Shown here: in pieces, positions 1-6,578 of the stretch | Layout: each line of letters starts with the position of its first letter | Position numbering within the stretch: position 1 is the first letter of the stretch | Origin: Candidatus Altimarinota bacterium | GTDB taxonomy: Bacteria; Patescibacteriota; Gracilibacteria; RBG-16-42-10 | NCBI GenBank assembly: GCA_017984655.1 | Contig: JAGNZB010000035.1 | Span: forward strand, 1-12,160 | Direction: 5' to 3' | Length of the DNA stretch: 12,160 nucleotides | Notes under the pieces: model-generated | Database searches by the model: none | Seen by the model: the letters and a program-made list of their open reading frames with translations, nothing else | What the model was told of the DNA's origin: nothing | Translations under genes and position numbers: made by a program

Positions 1-1
1 G

Positions 2-535
2 CTGGCTACGGCTTGGTGGTGGCGTCAAGTAGCTTGGGGCCTCTTACAGATTTTGTGGGTGCTGTTGTTGCTGACTGTGCTTAGCAGTAGTAGCCAGGTA
101 GCTGCATTATTCTTCTTGTCGACGGCAATGATCACTGTTAGTCTCGGGACTTTATTGGGTGATTTCTTTGATACTAATCAGCAAGTCTCTTCTGGCGATG
201 TGCTGCCTTCACGGGTCGTGAAAACTTTTTGGCTAGTCCATCTGCTTTCTGTTTGGTCATTGCCCCCGGTGCTAGGCGCAATGAGTTTCTTTTTGGTGCT
301 GACACAATTATTACAAGTGAGCTTAGCGTGGACAATTGTTTTTGTCCTCAGCTTCTTAGCCATCACATTCCTACTAACTACAAAACTATTGCCACAGTGG
401 CAGACCAAAATACAGATCAAGCCAAAGCCTTATCTGTATTTCAGTGCCAGCATCCTAGCCCTAGCCCTTCTCATCTTACCCTTGACCCTACCAGACCAAG
501 TAATCACCTTTCTACAAGCTATCCTGGTCCCCTAA
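2..535 (+). CDS. C-terminal part of a polytopic membrane protein, possibly complex I/Mrp antiporter-like (partial)
   Basis: The frame is open to the left edge, so the TTG at 53 is probably internal and the N-terminus lies outside the window. The visible 177 residues are strongly hydrophobic, with about five or six membrane segments (roughly residues 11-28, 33-53, 74-105, 107-127 and 144-162). A polar loop near 54-72 is followed by a helix carrying SLPP (86-89). This order, with the final helix ending LPLTLPDQ, resembles the C-terminal region of NuoN/NuoL/MrpD-type proton-translocating subunits, where LPP sits in a conserved helix. The resemblance is judged by eye and no catalytic Lys/Glu is visible, so the family call is weak. 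Codon composition shifts from G/T-rich at the start to C-rich over the last ~115 bases. It is convergent with the NlpC/P60 gene, 30 bases away. Being a real coding region is much more certain than the function. Confidence 0.6.
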   Translation: MATAWWWRQVAWGLLQILWVLLLLTVLSSSSQVAALFFLSTAMITVSLGTLLGDFFDTNQQVSSGDVLPSRVVKTFWLVHLLSVWSLPPVLGAMSFFLVLTQLLQVSLAWTIVFVLSFLAITFLLTTKLLPQWQTKIQIKPKPYLYFSASILALALLILPLTLPDQVITFLQAILVP

Positions 536-570
536 AATTCCTAATTACCAATTCCTAATTACTAATTAAT
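536..570. repeat. Degenerate heptamer array, AATTNNN x5
   Basis: Five adjacent 7-base units read AATTCCT, AATTACC, AATTCCT, AATTACT and AATTAAT, filling the 30-base gap between two convergent genes and running over the stop codon of the left-strand gene. A CCAATT/AATTGG inverted repeat inside it could form a weak hairpin, but there is no clear intrinsic terminator. The same 7-base period occurs at 4484-4518 and in a two-unit form at 8642-8655. Confidence 0.75.
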
Positions 571-2116
571 TGGTGTCTTCAGCCAATAAGTTTGCCAAAA
601 TATAAGCGGTCGCTCCTCGAGTCAGTGGAGCATCTGGGCGCATCAATTGATCGGCGGCTTGAAGGAGGTTGTGGTTGATTAGGTAGCCGATATAGTTGGT
701 GAGATCACTGCTACGATTGATATCGATATATTTCAGCTTTGGTGCCTCAGGTACTTTTCGGAATGCTTTGAGGATGATCTTGCTACCTTCTGCTCTGGTA
801 ACGGTACGGTTTGGTTGGAATGTGCGATCATTATACCCTTTTACCAAACCTCTATTGTAGGCAGTGAGGATGTAGGATGCGAGATTGTGTGAAGCTTCTA
901 CATCACTAAATGGTGATGTGAGGTTGTCTTTGGTGGGCTCGTCCAAGGTCTTGTAAACCATTTTGACCAACTCTGCTCTGCTTACTGGTGCATCTGGTCG
1001 GAACGTGCCGTCAGAATAGCCATTGATGACCCCCATATCACTGAGTTTTGCGATTGCTGCTGCGTACTGGTGGTTGCTGGGTACATCGCTAAAGTCGCTT
1101 GCTACTGCTCCTGAGCTTGTAGCGATGGCAGTTGGTGTGGCTGTAGTACTAACTGTAGCCGTTGGTGTTGCAGTTGGTTGGGCTGTGACAGTTGCGGTAG
1201 GCTGGACTGTCGCTGTGGGTGTAGGAGTGCTTGTTGGTGTTGTACTAGGCGTCACTGAGCTAGAAATCATCGTGTCAGTAATCGTCTTGGTACTATCAGT
1301 ACTTCTTTCGATGGTGGCTGTACCGACTTTGAGACGGGGATCACTTGGTTCTGATGGTGGGAAATAATTGTTGTATTCGTCATCTTTGCTCTCGACGATT
1401 GCTGGTTTTGGAGTGTAGGTAGGATCAGGTGTACTTGGTGCTACTAGGTCTTTGGTAGCTTCAGTAATTTCACGAGCACCATAGTAGGTTTTCTGCCAAT
1501 ACGTACTATTCTTGATGTCTTCTTCTTCGACCTTGCCGGTGTAGCTGTTGGCGTGAGTCATTTTGATCTGGCCACCACTAATATTGGTAATGATACCAAC
1601 GTGAGAAATACTGTCGCCATAGGTCTTGAAGAATACCAAGTCGCCAATGCCCAATTTAGCAAAAGCAATCTCACGGCCGACACTGTATTGGTCTCGTGAA
1701 GTTCTTGGCAAACTAATGCCAAGTGCTGCTTTCATGACCGTGCCAGTGAGGCCAGAACAATCAAAACTATTTGGTCCTTGAGCGCCTAGACTGTAACCGA
1801 TACCAAGTCGTGCTTTGGCTTCACGGACTACTACATTCTGTTGATTGACGGATAAGATACTGGCTTTGAAAAAGTCTTGGAGATTACCAAACCCAAATAC
1901 CATCACTAGGACGACTCCTAGTCCGACAATAGTGATATCGATCTTGCGATGACTTTTCTTGCCGATGTGTCTTTTGGTTAGTGATCGGCGAGCAACGACC
2001 ATCCTTTTTGAAGCCACTTTTTCCACTTTCTTTTGCGGCTTTTTGGTAGCTAGGCTAGCTATCCATGACCAGAACAAGCTTTTCTGGCTTGCAGTTTTCT
2101 TTTTTGTTTTAGGCAT
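566..2116 (-). CDS. Membrane-tethered NlpC/P60 cell-wall peptidase with three SLH repeats
   Basis: Predicted surface peptidoglycan hydrolase of 516 residues. Residues 1-58 are very basic (cytoplasmic), residues 60-78 form one membrane helix, and the rest should be outside, a type II topology. The NlpC/P60 domain covers about 95-215, with the DCSGL motif (Cys120), SHVGII (His172) and THANS (His188) as the Cys-His-His set typical of this family, which cleaves D-glutamyl-meso-diaminopimelate or related peptide bonds. A Thr/Pro-rich linker (about 225-335) with repeated PTATV-like units follows. Three SLH repeats lie near 341-385, 402-447 and 463-507; repeats 1 and 2 carry the GYSDGTFRP-like and GYNDRTFQP-like cores and the third is degenerate. 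SLH domains usually bind pyruvylated wall polymers, so the protein would span from membrane to wall or S-layer. The ATG at 2116 lies 22 nt after a -10 element in an A-rich leader without a Shine-Dalgarno. It is the last gene of the leftward surface cluster. Confidence 0.93.
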   Translation of the reverse strand: MPKTKKKTASQKSLFWSWIASLATKKPQKKVEKVASKRMVVARRSLTKRHIGKKSHRKIDITIVGLGVVLVMVFGFGNLQDFFKASILSVNQQNVVVREAKARLGIGYSLGAQGPNSFDCSGLTGTVMKAALGISLPRTSRDQYSVGREIAFAKLGIGDLVFFKTYGDSISHVGIITNISGGQIKMTHANSYTGKVEEEDIKNSTYWQKTYYGAREITEATKDLVAPSTPDPTYTPKPAIVESKDDEYNNYFPPSEPSDPRLKVGTATIERSTDSTKTITDTMISSSVTPSTTPTSTPTPTATVQPTATVTAQPTATPTATVSTTATPTAIATSSGAVASDFSDVPSNHQYAAAIAKLSDMGVINGYSDGTFRPDAPVSRAELVKMVYKTLDEPTKDNLTSPFSDVEASHNLASYILTAYNRGLVKGYNDRTFQPNRTVTRAEGSKIILKAFRKVPEAPKLKYIDINRSSDLTNYIGYLINHNLLQAADQLMRPDAPLTRGATAYILANLLAEDTN

Positions 2117-2138
2117 GATTTTTTTGGTTTTTCATTAC

Positions 2139-2168
2139 AGTATACCATAGTTTGTGGGCAGGAGTCAT
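2139..2168 (-). promoter_or_regulatory. Extended -10 promoter of the NlpC/P60-SLH gene
   Basis: On the minus strand TGGTATACT (2139-2147) matches an extended -10, with ATGACT (2163-2168) 18 bases upstream as a 4/6 match to -35. Predicted transcription start is near 2132, giving a leader of about 15 nt that is almost all A and has no Shine-Dalgarno. The promoter sits in the 66-base gap after the cohesin-like gene, so the peptidase can be transcribed on its own. Confidence 0.55.
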
Positions 2169-2182
2169 CTTCTGATTGAGAA

Positions 2183-2770
2183 TCAAATTCTGGATCGACC
2201 CCGCCACCAGATTCGAGCATGGAAACTACCAGTGAGTACAAAGCTGCAGATAATGATCCAACTGATGGTGCTACCACTGTTGGGAAGTACTTTGGGGAGG
2301 GAGGTCCAAGTAATGGTGGAGTAGTCACGTCTTTGATTATTGGCCACCCCACTGGCTACATTATTCTGTAGCACTGCTAGTGCTGGGTTTGGGGTGCTTT
2401 TGCTACAATGCAAGGTGATAATTGTGCCAGAAGCTAGTGGTGAGGATTGTGTTTCTAGGCTGACAATGCCGATGATAATTTCTTGCTTGTTGGCTTTTCT
2501 AGGGCTGCTCAAGTAGGTGATATTGGCACTATTCTTCTCAAAGAAGGTGCCTTTTTCAAATGATTGATAGTGGATATTGTCTCCTAGCTTGATCGTGGTG
2601 CTGATACCGATTAGGGCTGGCTCGATCTGACTTGCTTCCAGGGCAAAGTCTACTGTAGTAGCGCTCTCATGGATTTTCTTGAGACTAATCATATTGGTAC
2701 CAGCTGCCTCTACAAAAGAAAGTTCACTACTGAGCAAGAAAAAAACAATTACAAAAAGTCTGCCATGCAT
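2183..2770 (-). CDS. Secreted cohesin-like protein with LPNSG-type sortase sorting signal
   Basis: Small surface protein of 195 residues. Residues 1-23 form a signal peptide (hydrophobic core then VEAAG). Residues about 26-125 are a beta-rich region whose spacing resembles a cohesin or cohesin-like fold: a strand after TTVDFALEA, a central YQSFEKGTFF segment, an IIIGIVSL strand and a final GTIITLHC strand. The signature YDP-type strand is degenerate, so this is a weak domain match. The C-terminus has LPNSG (162-166), a hydrophobic helix (about 168-182) and a basic tail RIWWRGRSRI, the layout of a sortase cell-wall sorting signal with Ser in place of the usual Thr. No sortase gene is in the window. 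The ATG at 2770 is 6 nt after a TTAACTTT box and has no Shine-Dalgarno. It lies between the dockerin-bearing protein and the NlpC/P60 peptidase; the inferred role is a wall-anchored receptor for a dockerin protein. Confidence 0.72.
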   Translation of the reverse strand: MHGRLFVIVFFLLSSELSFVEAAGTNMISLKKIHESATTVDFALEASQIEPALIGISTTIKLGDNIHYQSFEKGTFFEKNSANITYLSSPRKANKQEIIIGIVSLETQSSPLASGTIITLHCSKSTPNPALAVLQNNVASGVANNQRRDYSTITWTSLPKVLPNSGSTISWIIICSFVLTGSFHARIWWRGRSRI

Positions 2771-2776
2771 GGGAGT

Positions 2777-2784
2777 AAAGTTAA
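2777..2784 (-). promoter_or_regulatory. TTAACTTT box before the cohesin-like gene
   Basis: TTAACTTT on the minus strand ends 6 nt before the ATG at 2770. The same 8 bases occur at the same distance before the lamin-tail gene and clpP. It can be read as a -10 element (TANNNT) placing transcription start at or next to the ATG (leaderless mRNA). No convincing -35 is visible, so the role is inferred from conservation and position. Confidence 0.45.
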
Positions 2785-2801
2785 GTGTTTTGGGGGAAGC
2801 G

Positions 2802-2831
2802 AAAGTAAGGGGTGGAGTGGCCCCTTACTTT
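2802..2831 (-). terminator. Perfect 11-bp hairpin, probable terminator of the dockerin gene
   Basis: AAAGTAAGGGG (2802-2812) and CCCCTTACTTT (2821-2831) are exact reverse complements around an 8-base loop. The hairpin begins 11 bases after the stop codon of the lamin-tail/cohesin/dockerin gene and precedes the cohesin-like gene. The 3' arm ends in ACTTT, but the following bases are CGCTTCCCCC rather than a clean U run, so termination may be partial or may stabilise the mRNA end. Confidence 0.6.
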
Positions 2832-2842
2832 GTTGATGTGTG

Positions 2843-4360
2843 CTAACTACTATAGCTTTTGGCCCAATCTACGGCGAGGTCGATCAAGTCATCTCCACTG
2901 ACAATGCCATTGCGATTGCTATCGACGCGATGAGGAAAGGTGGAATCAGTATCGTCGATGGTCCAGAAATGAGCGATCTGTTCTAGGTCTTTGCCATCGA
3001 CACGGTCAGAGCGATTGCTGTCTGCCTTGAGTCCTCTCGTCTCGCTGCCAGTTATTGTGGCTGCTGTGCCTTGATTACCCTGCCTTTTGGCGATTACTTG
3101 GTAGTGATAGGTCGTGGTGGGAATAATGTTGCCACCATTAGTGATCGTGTCGTTGTCGGTGAATGATGCTGTTTGTACTGTGGTAAGTAGTTGATATTGT
3201 TGGTGATTGTCGCGACGATAGATGTCATAGTTGATGTCTGGTTCACTCAAGGCTTGCCATTGTAGCGTAATGCTATAGCGATCTGTGCCCTGCGTGGCTG
3301 TGAGATTGTTGATAGTGAGATCTATGTTCTCCGCAATTCTGATGGAGATCGGTGCTGTGGTTGATGATAATGACCCTGTCGGTGAACTAAGGAAGCTCGA
3401 TGCTAGAACTATAATGTTGCTGCTAGTTGTGGGTGTCAGTGCTTTGAAAGTGATTGAAAATAACGTTTTTTCTACCGTAGTACTGGTCCCCTGCAGTGGA
3501 TTCTCAGTTCTGGCATTGCCAATAATCAATGTTCCTGGCTGGTTGTTGAGTAGTCCAGCTTGGAAGCTGGTTGTCACTTGTGCTGTTTCTTTGAGAAAGT
3601 TTCCTTCTGCAGCACTGATGTATTCGAGGTGTTGAGGATTGTAGCTAATGTCGAATCCGTAATTACTGATATTGGTAGCATTGGCTACTGTATATCCTAT
3701 CGTCACTGTTTCGTTTGGTGCGATAGTTGATTTGTCACTGCGGGGTGTGATGATGGTTGCTGTGCCTGGTGTACTGACTTGGGCTGTGTTACTAGCTTTT
3801 GGAGTTCCTAGTATTGCTGTACCTTGGCTGGCTGTTGCACTACTAGTTGTGCTTGCTGTTAGCCAATTGCTTGCATCATTGCCGCTACTGAGTGGATTGA
3901 TTCTTTCCATAGTGGCGTGCGTGCTGTTGGAGCCGGCATACCAGGGTCCACTAGTGGTGTTGACGCTATCAATAATAGTTCCTACTGCGTCTTTGAGAAT
4001 CAAGCTATCGCCTGCATTGCTCAGTGAGAGCGAATCAGTGCCATCACCTGGGAGGGATGTGACGATATCTTTGCTTTCTAGCAGATAATACTGGTGACTG
4101 GCGATTGTGCCTGTGAGTTCATAAGTCTGAGCTCCACTATCGTCATCAATAGTCCAGCCGGTGAGATCAATGCTGGCCGTGGTCGTGTTGTAAAGCTCTA
4201 GCCATTCGTCAGTCGCACTATCAACTGATCCTGCCCAGGCTATCTCATTGATGATCACTGATTGTGGTGCTGCTGCGTGGATTGGGAGTGGCCAAAATAA
4301 CTTTGTCACACTACTTACAACCGCACCCATCAAAAGTAAACTGCCAATTTTTTTACTCAT
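2843..4360 (-). CDS. Secreted lamin-tail / cohesin / Fn3 / dockerin protein
   Basis: Extracellular modular protein of 505 residues from the chosen start. A signal peptide (1-30, ending IHAA) is followed by: a lamin-tail domain at about 33-160 (VIINEIAW, then DEWLELYN, DLTGWTIDD, a typical LTD pattern); a Thr/Ser-rich linker; a cohesin domain at about 213-340 with ISYNPQHLEYISAAEGNF in the place of the YDP...L...S signature; an Fn3-like domain at about 344-440; and a dockerin at 446-503. The dockerin has two calcium loops: D447-N449-S451-D458 and D480-N482-N484-D491, each followed by a short helix. Having cohesin and dockerin on one chain allows head-to-tail assembly or docking on the anchored cohesin next door. 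No catalytic domain is visible. The ATG at 4360 was preferred because it starts the signal peptide and is 7 nt after a TTAACTTT box. An upstream ATG at 4462 would add 34 residues across the candidate operator. Confidence 0.9.
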   Translation of the reverse strand: MSKKIGSLLLMGAVVSSVTKLFWPLPIHAAAPQSVIINEIAWAGSVDSATDEWLELYNTTTASIDLTGWTIDDDSGAQTYELTGTIASHQYYLLESKDIVTSLPGDGTDSLSLSNAGDSLILKDAVGTIIDSVNTTSGPWYAGSNSTHATMERINPLSSGNDASNWLTASTTSSATASQGTAILGTPKASNTAQVSTPGTATIITPRSDKSTIAPNETVTIGYTVANATNISNYGFDISYNPQHLEYISAAEGNFLKETAQVTTSFQAGLLNNQPGTLIIGNARTENPLQGTSTTVEKTLFSITFKALTPTTSSNIIVLASSFLSSPTGSLSSTTAPISIRIAENIDLTINNLTATQGTDRYSITLQWQALSEPDINYDIYRRDNHQQYQLLTTVQTASFTDNDTITNGGNIIPTTTYHYQVIAKRQGNQGTAATITGSETRGLKADSNRSDRVDGKDLEQIAHFWTIDDTDSTFPHRVDSNRNGIVSGDDLIDLAVDWAKSYSS

Positions 4361-4367
4361 AGTCAGG

Positions 4368-4375
4368 AAAGTTAA
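4368..4375 (-). promoter_or_regulatory. TTAACTTT box before the lamin-tail/cohesin/dockerin gene
   Basis: TTAACTTT on the minus strand ends 7 nt before the ATG at 4360, preceded by CTTAA and followed by CC as before clpP. No Shine-Dalgarno lies in between. Its position fits a -10 element of a leaderless transcript. The palindrome at 4379-4398 lies 3 bases upstream, where it would cover the spacer and -35 region. Confidence 0.45.
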
Positions 4376-4378
4376 GAA

Positions 4379-4398
4379 ATGTCTCTCGCGAAAGACAT
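4379..4398. promoter_or_regulatory. 20-bp palindrome, candidate repressor operator
   Basis: ATGTCTCTCGCGAAAGACAT is its own reverse complement except for one symmetric pair (bases 7 and 14). It has no loop, so it suits a dimeric DNA-binding protein better than an RNA hairpin. It lies directly upstream of the TTAACTTT box, the usual position for repressor overlap with RNA polymerase. I do not recognise the regulator, and the site does not match CIRCE or a LexA box. Confidence 0.5.
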
Positions 4399-4483
4399 CC
4401 CAACCGTACCAAAGAAAATATGAAATAATTAAACTAGAAAGATGGCTCTTCTCCTGATTCATCTCCTAAATTACGCCTTCCCA

Positions 4484-4518
4484 AATTTGTAATTTATAAT
4501 TTGTAATTTGTAATTCCG
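4484..4518. repeat. Degenerate heptamer array, AATTNNN x5, in the divergent priA spacer
   Basis: Units AATTTGT, AATTTAT, AATTTGT, AATTTGT and AATTCCG follow each other without gaps. Their period and AATT core match the array at 536-570. The array contains the predicted priA -35 (TTGTAA at 4501) and supplies AT-rich DNA upstream of it, so it may also act as an UP-like element. Confidence 0.75.
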
Positions 4519-4529
4519 AGCCCTATACT
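4501..4529 (+). promoter_or_regulatory. priA promoter giving a predicted leaderless mRNA
   Basis: TTGTAA (4501-4506) and TATACT (4524-4529) are separated by 17 bases and match -35 (4/6) and -10 (5/6). The first ATG begins 7 bases after the -10, where transcription would normally start, so the mRNA would have essentially no 5' leader. No Shine-Dalgarno is present before that ATG. Confidence 0.6.
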
Positions 4530-4536
4530 TCTCCCA

Positions 4537-6531
4537 ATGCCCTCCTCTAGAGTAAGCACTTTTTATCTGAGTATGTATCTTTATCACGTCCTGTTGCCGG
4601 TCGATTTTTGTATGCGGGCTGGTCCTTTGACCTACAGTAGTAGCGAGAAGATTTTGCCTGGTACGGTGGTGGTGGTGCCTTTTCGTGACAAGACGATGAC
4701 TGGTTTGGTAGTGGCCGAGACAGTGCCTGATGCGCAAGCTGCTTATGCGATCAAAGAAATTTTGGAGATCCAAGCTCTGATGCTTGGTCCTGTACAGTTG
4801 CAAGCGATGTATTGGATGGCCAGCTTCTATGCAGTGCCCCTGCTCAAAGCCTGTTTTGCTTTCCTTCCTCGGATCCATTGGAAACAACCAAAGCGTGCTT
4901 ATGTGATCGAACATGCACCCCTGACCCTGCATCCCAGTGATCATCAGCTGACTGTGGAACAAGTGGCTGTGGTTGATCAGATTTTGGCTAAGCCTGATCA
5001 TGCCTGGTTGCTGCACGGCATCACGGGGTCTGGTAAGACAGAAATTTATTTGAGCATTGCTGAAAGAGTCTTGTCGCAAGACAAACAGGTGATGATCTTG
5101 GTGCCAGAAATTGCGCTGACTCCGCAGACTTGTGCTCGATTTGAGGCGAGATTTCCTGAGCAGGTCGCGATCTTCCACTCTGGTATTACTGATGCTAGGA
5201 GGAAGCGCCTGAATGCTGAGATTCGTGCCGGAGCTAAGAAAGTAGTGCTAGGAGCTCGCAGTGCCCTCTTTGCTCCAGCGATGAATCTGGGGTTGATTAT
5301 CGTCGATGAGGAACATGAACAGAGCTATCATCAGGAACAGGCCCCTCGTTATCATGCGGTGACCGTGGCAAGAGAATTGCGAAGATTTGCTCATTGTACT
5401 TTGATATTGGGTAGTGCTACACCGCGAGTCACTACTTTTGTGCATCCTGATCAAACTGTGCTCAGTCTGCCACTCCGTGTCAGTGGGAAGATGCCCACTA
5501 TTGAGCTGGTAGATATGCGAGATGAGCTCAAGGCACGTAATTACTCGCCATTCTCAGATCGCTTACAGGTAGCGATTGGTGAGCAGCTTGCTCAGAAGAA
5601 ACAAGTGCTTTTGTTTCTCAATCGTCGCGGCTTTGCTACTAGTTATCTGTGCCGTGATTGTGGTAAGCGAGAGATTTGTCCTCATTGTGATATCAGTCTC
5701 ACGGTTCATCTCGACAATCATCACTCTGGTTATGATCCTGAAGCGAAGTTGCTTTGTCATTACTGTGGATTTACCAAGGCTCCGCCTTCTCAATGTAGCT
5801 ATTGTGGTAGTGTTACTCTCAAGGCTTTGGGTAATGGTACGCAGAAGATTATGTTGGAATTGGAGCGCCTTTTCCCTCAGGCCCGCTGTATTCGGGTGGA
5901 TAGTGATACGATGACAACTCCTGATCAGTATCGCCAGTTTTATCAAGACGTTCTTGCTGGACAGTATGATATTATTTTGGGTACGCAGATGATTGCTAAG
6001 GGACTGCATTTACCAGGTATCAACTTGGTTGGTGTGTTGCTTGCTGATTTATCTTTTCACTTTCCAGACTACACCGCTCAAGAAAAGACGTTTCAGTTGT
6101 TGACTCAGGTGGCTGGTCGTGCCGGACGGGCTGATCATGTCAGTCATGTATTGATCCAGACCTATGACACTGATTATCCTGTTCTTCATGATGTGGTGAC
6201 GCACAACTATCAGCATTTCTTGGAGACAGAGCTCAGTATTCGCCAAGAATTCTGGTATCCGCCTTTTTGTGATCTTATCCAGCTGACGCTGTATGGTGAT
6301 ACTGCTGCAGAGGCACTGCGCGAAAGTGCTTTACTAAAGAAGCTCTTGGAGGAAGAGAAGCTGGCTCGAAATCTCCAATACGAAGTACTGGGGCCGGCGC
6401 CAACTTGGTTACATCGACGTGTCGGTAAGCTGGCATACCAGCTGGTAGTCAAAGCACCAAAGAATAGTAATCTCTTGGATCATTTAGTGACCTTCTTGCC
6501 TAAGCATGTCGTCATCGATCATGATAGTTAG
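4537..6531 (+). CDS. priA: Primosomal protein N' (replication restart helicase PriA)
   Basis: 3'-to-5' superfamily 2 DNA helicase that recognises stalled forks and D-loops and directs reloading of the replicative helicase. The 664 residues show: an N-terminal DNA-binding part (about 13-120, with PGTVVVVPF and TGLVV); Walker A GITGSGKT (161-168); DEEH (257-260); GSATPR (292-297); a zinc-binding insertion with eight cysteines (372, 375, 381, 384, 407, 410, 420, 423); QVAGRAGR (524-531); and a C-terminal region with YPPF (574-577). It is shorter than the ~730 residues of E. coli PriA but all helicase motifs are present. The start at 4537 matches the leaderless promoter. An ATG at 4573, closer to the usual PriA N-terminus, is the alternative. 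recG follows after 47 bases on the same strand, and the two may be co-transcribed. Confidence 0.97.
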   Translation: MPSSRVSTFYLSMYLYHVLLPVDFCMRAGPLTYSSSEKILPGTVVVVPFRDKTMTGLVVAETVPDAQAAYAIKEILEIQALMLGPVQLQAMYWMASFYAVPLLKACFAFLPRIHWKQPKRAYVIEHAPLTLHPSDHQLTVEQVAVVDQILAKPDHAWLLHGITGSGKTEIYLSIAERVLSQDKQVMILVPEIALTPQTCARFEARFPEQVAIFHSGITDARRKRLNAEIRAGAKKVVLGARSALFAPAMNLGLIIVDEEHEQSYHQEQAPRYHAVTVARELRRFAHCTLILGSATPRVTTFVHPDQTVLSLPLRVSGKMPTIELVDMRDELKARNYSPFSDRLQVAIGEQLAQKKQVLLFLNRRGFATSYLCRDCGKREICPHCDISLTVHLDNHHSGYDPEAKLLCHYCGFTKAPPSQCSYCGSVTLKALGNGTQKIMLELERLFPQARCIRVDSDTMTTPDQYRQFYQDVLAGQYDIILGTQMIAKGLHLPGINLVGVLLADLSFHFPDYTAQEKTFQLLTQVAGRAGRADHVSHVLIQTYDTDYPVLHDVVTHNYQHFLETELSIRQEFWYPPFCDLIQLTLYGDTAAEALRESALLKKLLEEEKLARNLQYEVLGPAPTWLHRRVGKLAYQLVVKAPKNSNLLDHLVTFLPKHVVIDHDS

Positions 6532-6566
6532 TAGAATCTCTACCCTCATAGTATGCTGTGTGTACT

Positions 6567-6572
6567 TAGATT
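6567..6572 (+). promoter_or_regulatory. Possible -10 element before recG
   Basis: TAGATT fits TANNNT and lies 6 bases before the recG ATG, the same spacing as the predicted -10 elements of priA and the TTAACTTT genes. No good -35 is seen 16-18 bases upstream. The gene also lacks a Shine-Dalgarno (GTCAGT precedes the ATG). It could equally be read through from priA. Confidence 0.25.
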
Positions 6573-6578
6573 GTCAGT

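Noticed and set aside
1023..1367. Val/Gly-rich + strand frame of 114 codons
   Set aside because: It is the shadow of the Thr/Pro-rich linker of the NlpC/P60-SLH gene.
2059..2352. Minus-strand frame of 97 codons across the end of the cohesin-like gene
   Set aside because: It has no start context and lies in a different frame. The 2183-2770 frame ends in a coherent LPNSG/helix/basic tail, so a frameshift is not needed.
2802..2831. CRISPR or attachment-site interpretation of the GC-containing hairpin
   Set aside because: It is a single perfect inverted repeat directly after a stop codon, with no direct repeats, integrase or spacer pattern nearby.
4361..4462. 34-residue N-terminal extension of the lamin-tail protein from ATG 4462
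   Set aside because: It would precede a complete signal peptide and cover the palindrome and TTAACTTT box. AGGAG touches the ATG directly, too close for normal SD use. Not fully excluded.
4471..5178. Minus-strand frame of 235 codons antisense to priA
   Set aside because: His/Arg/Gln-rich with no domain. It overlaps the conserved PriA helicase core and the heptamer repeat.
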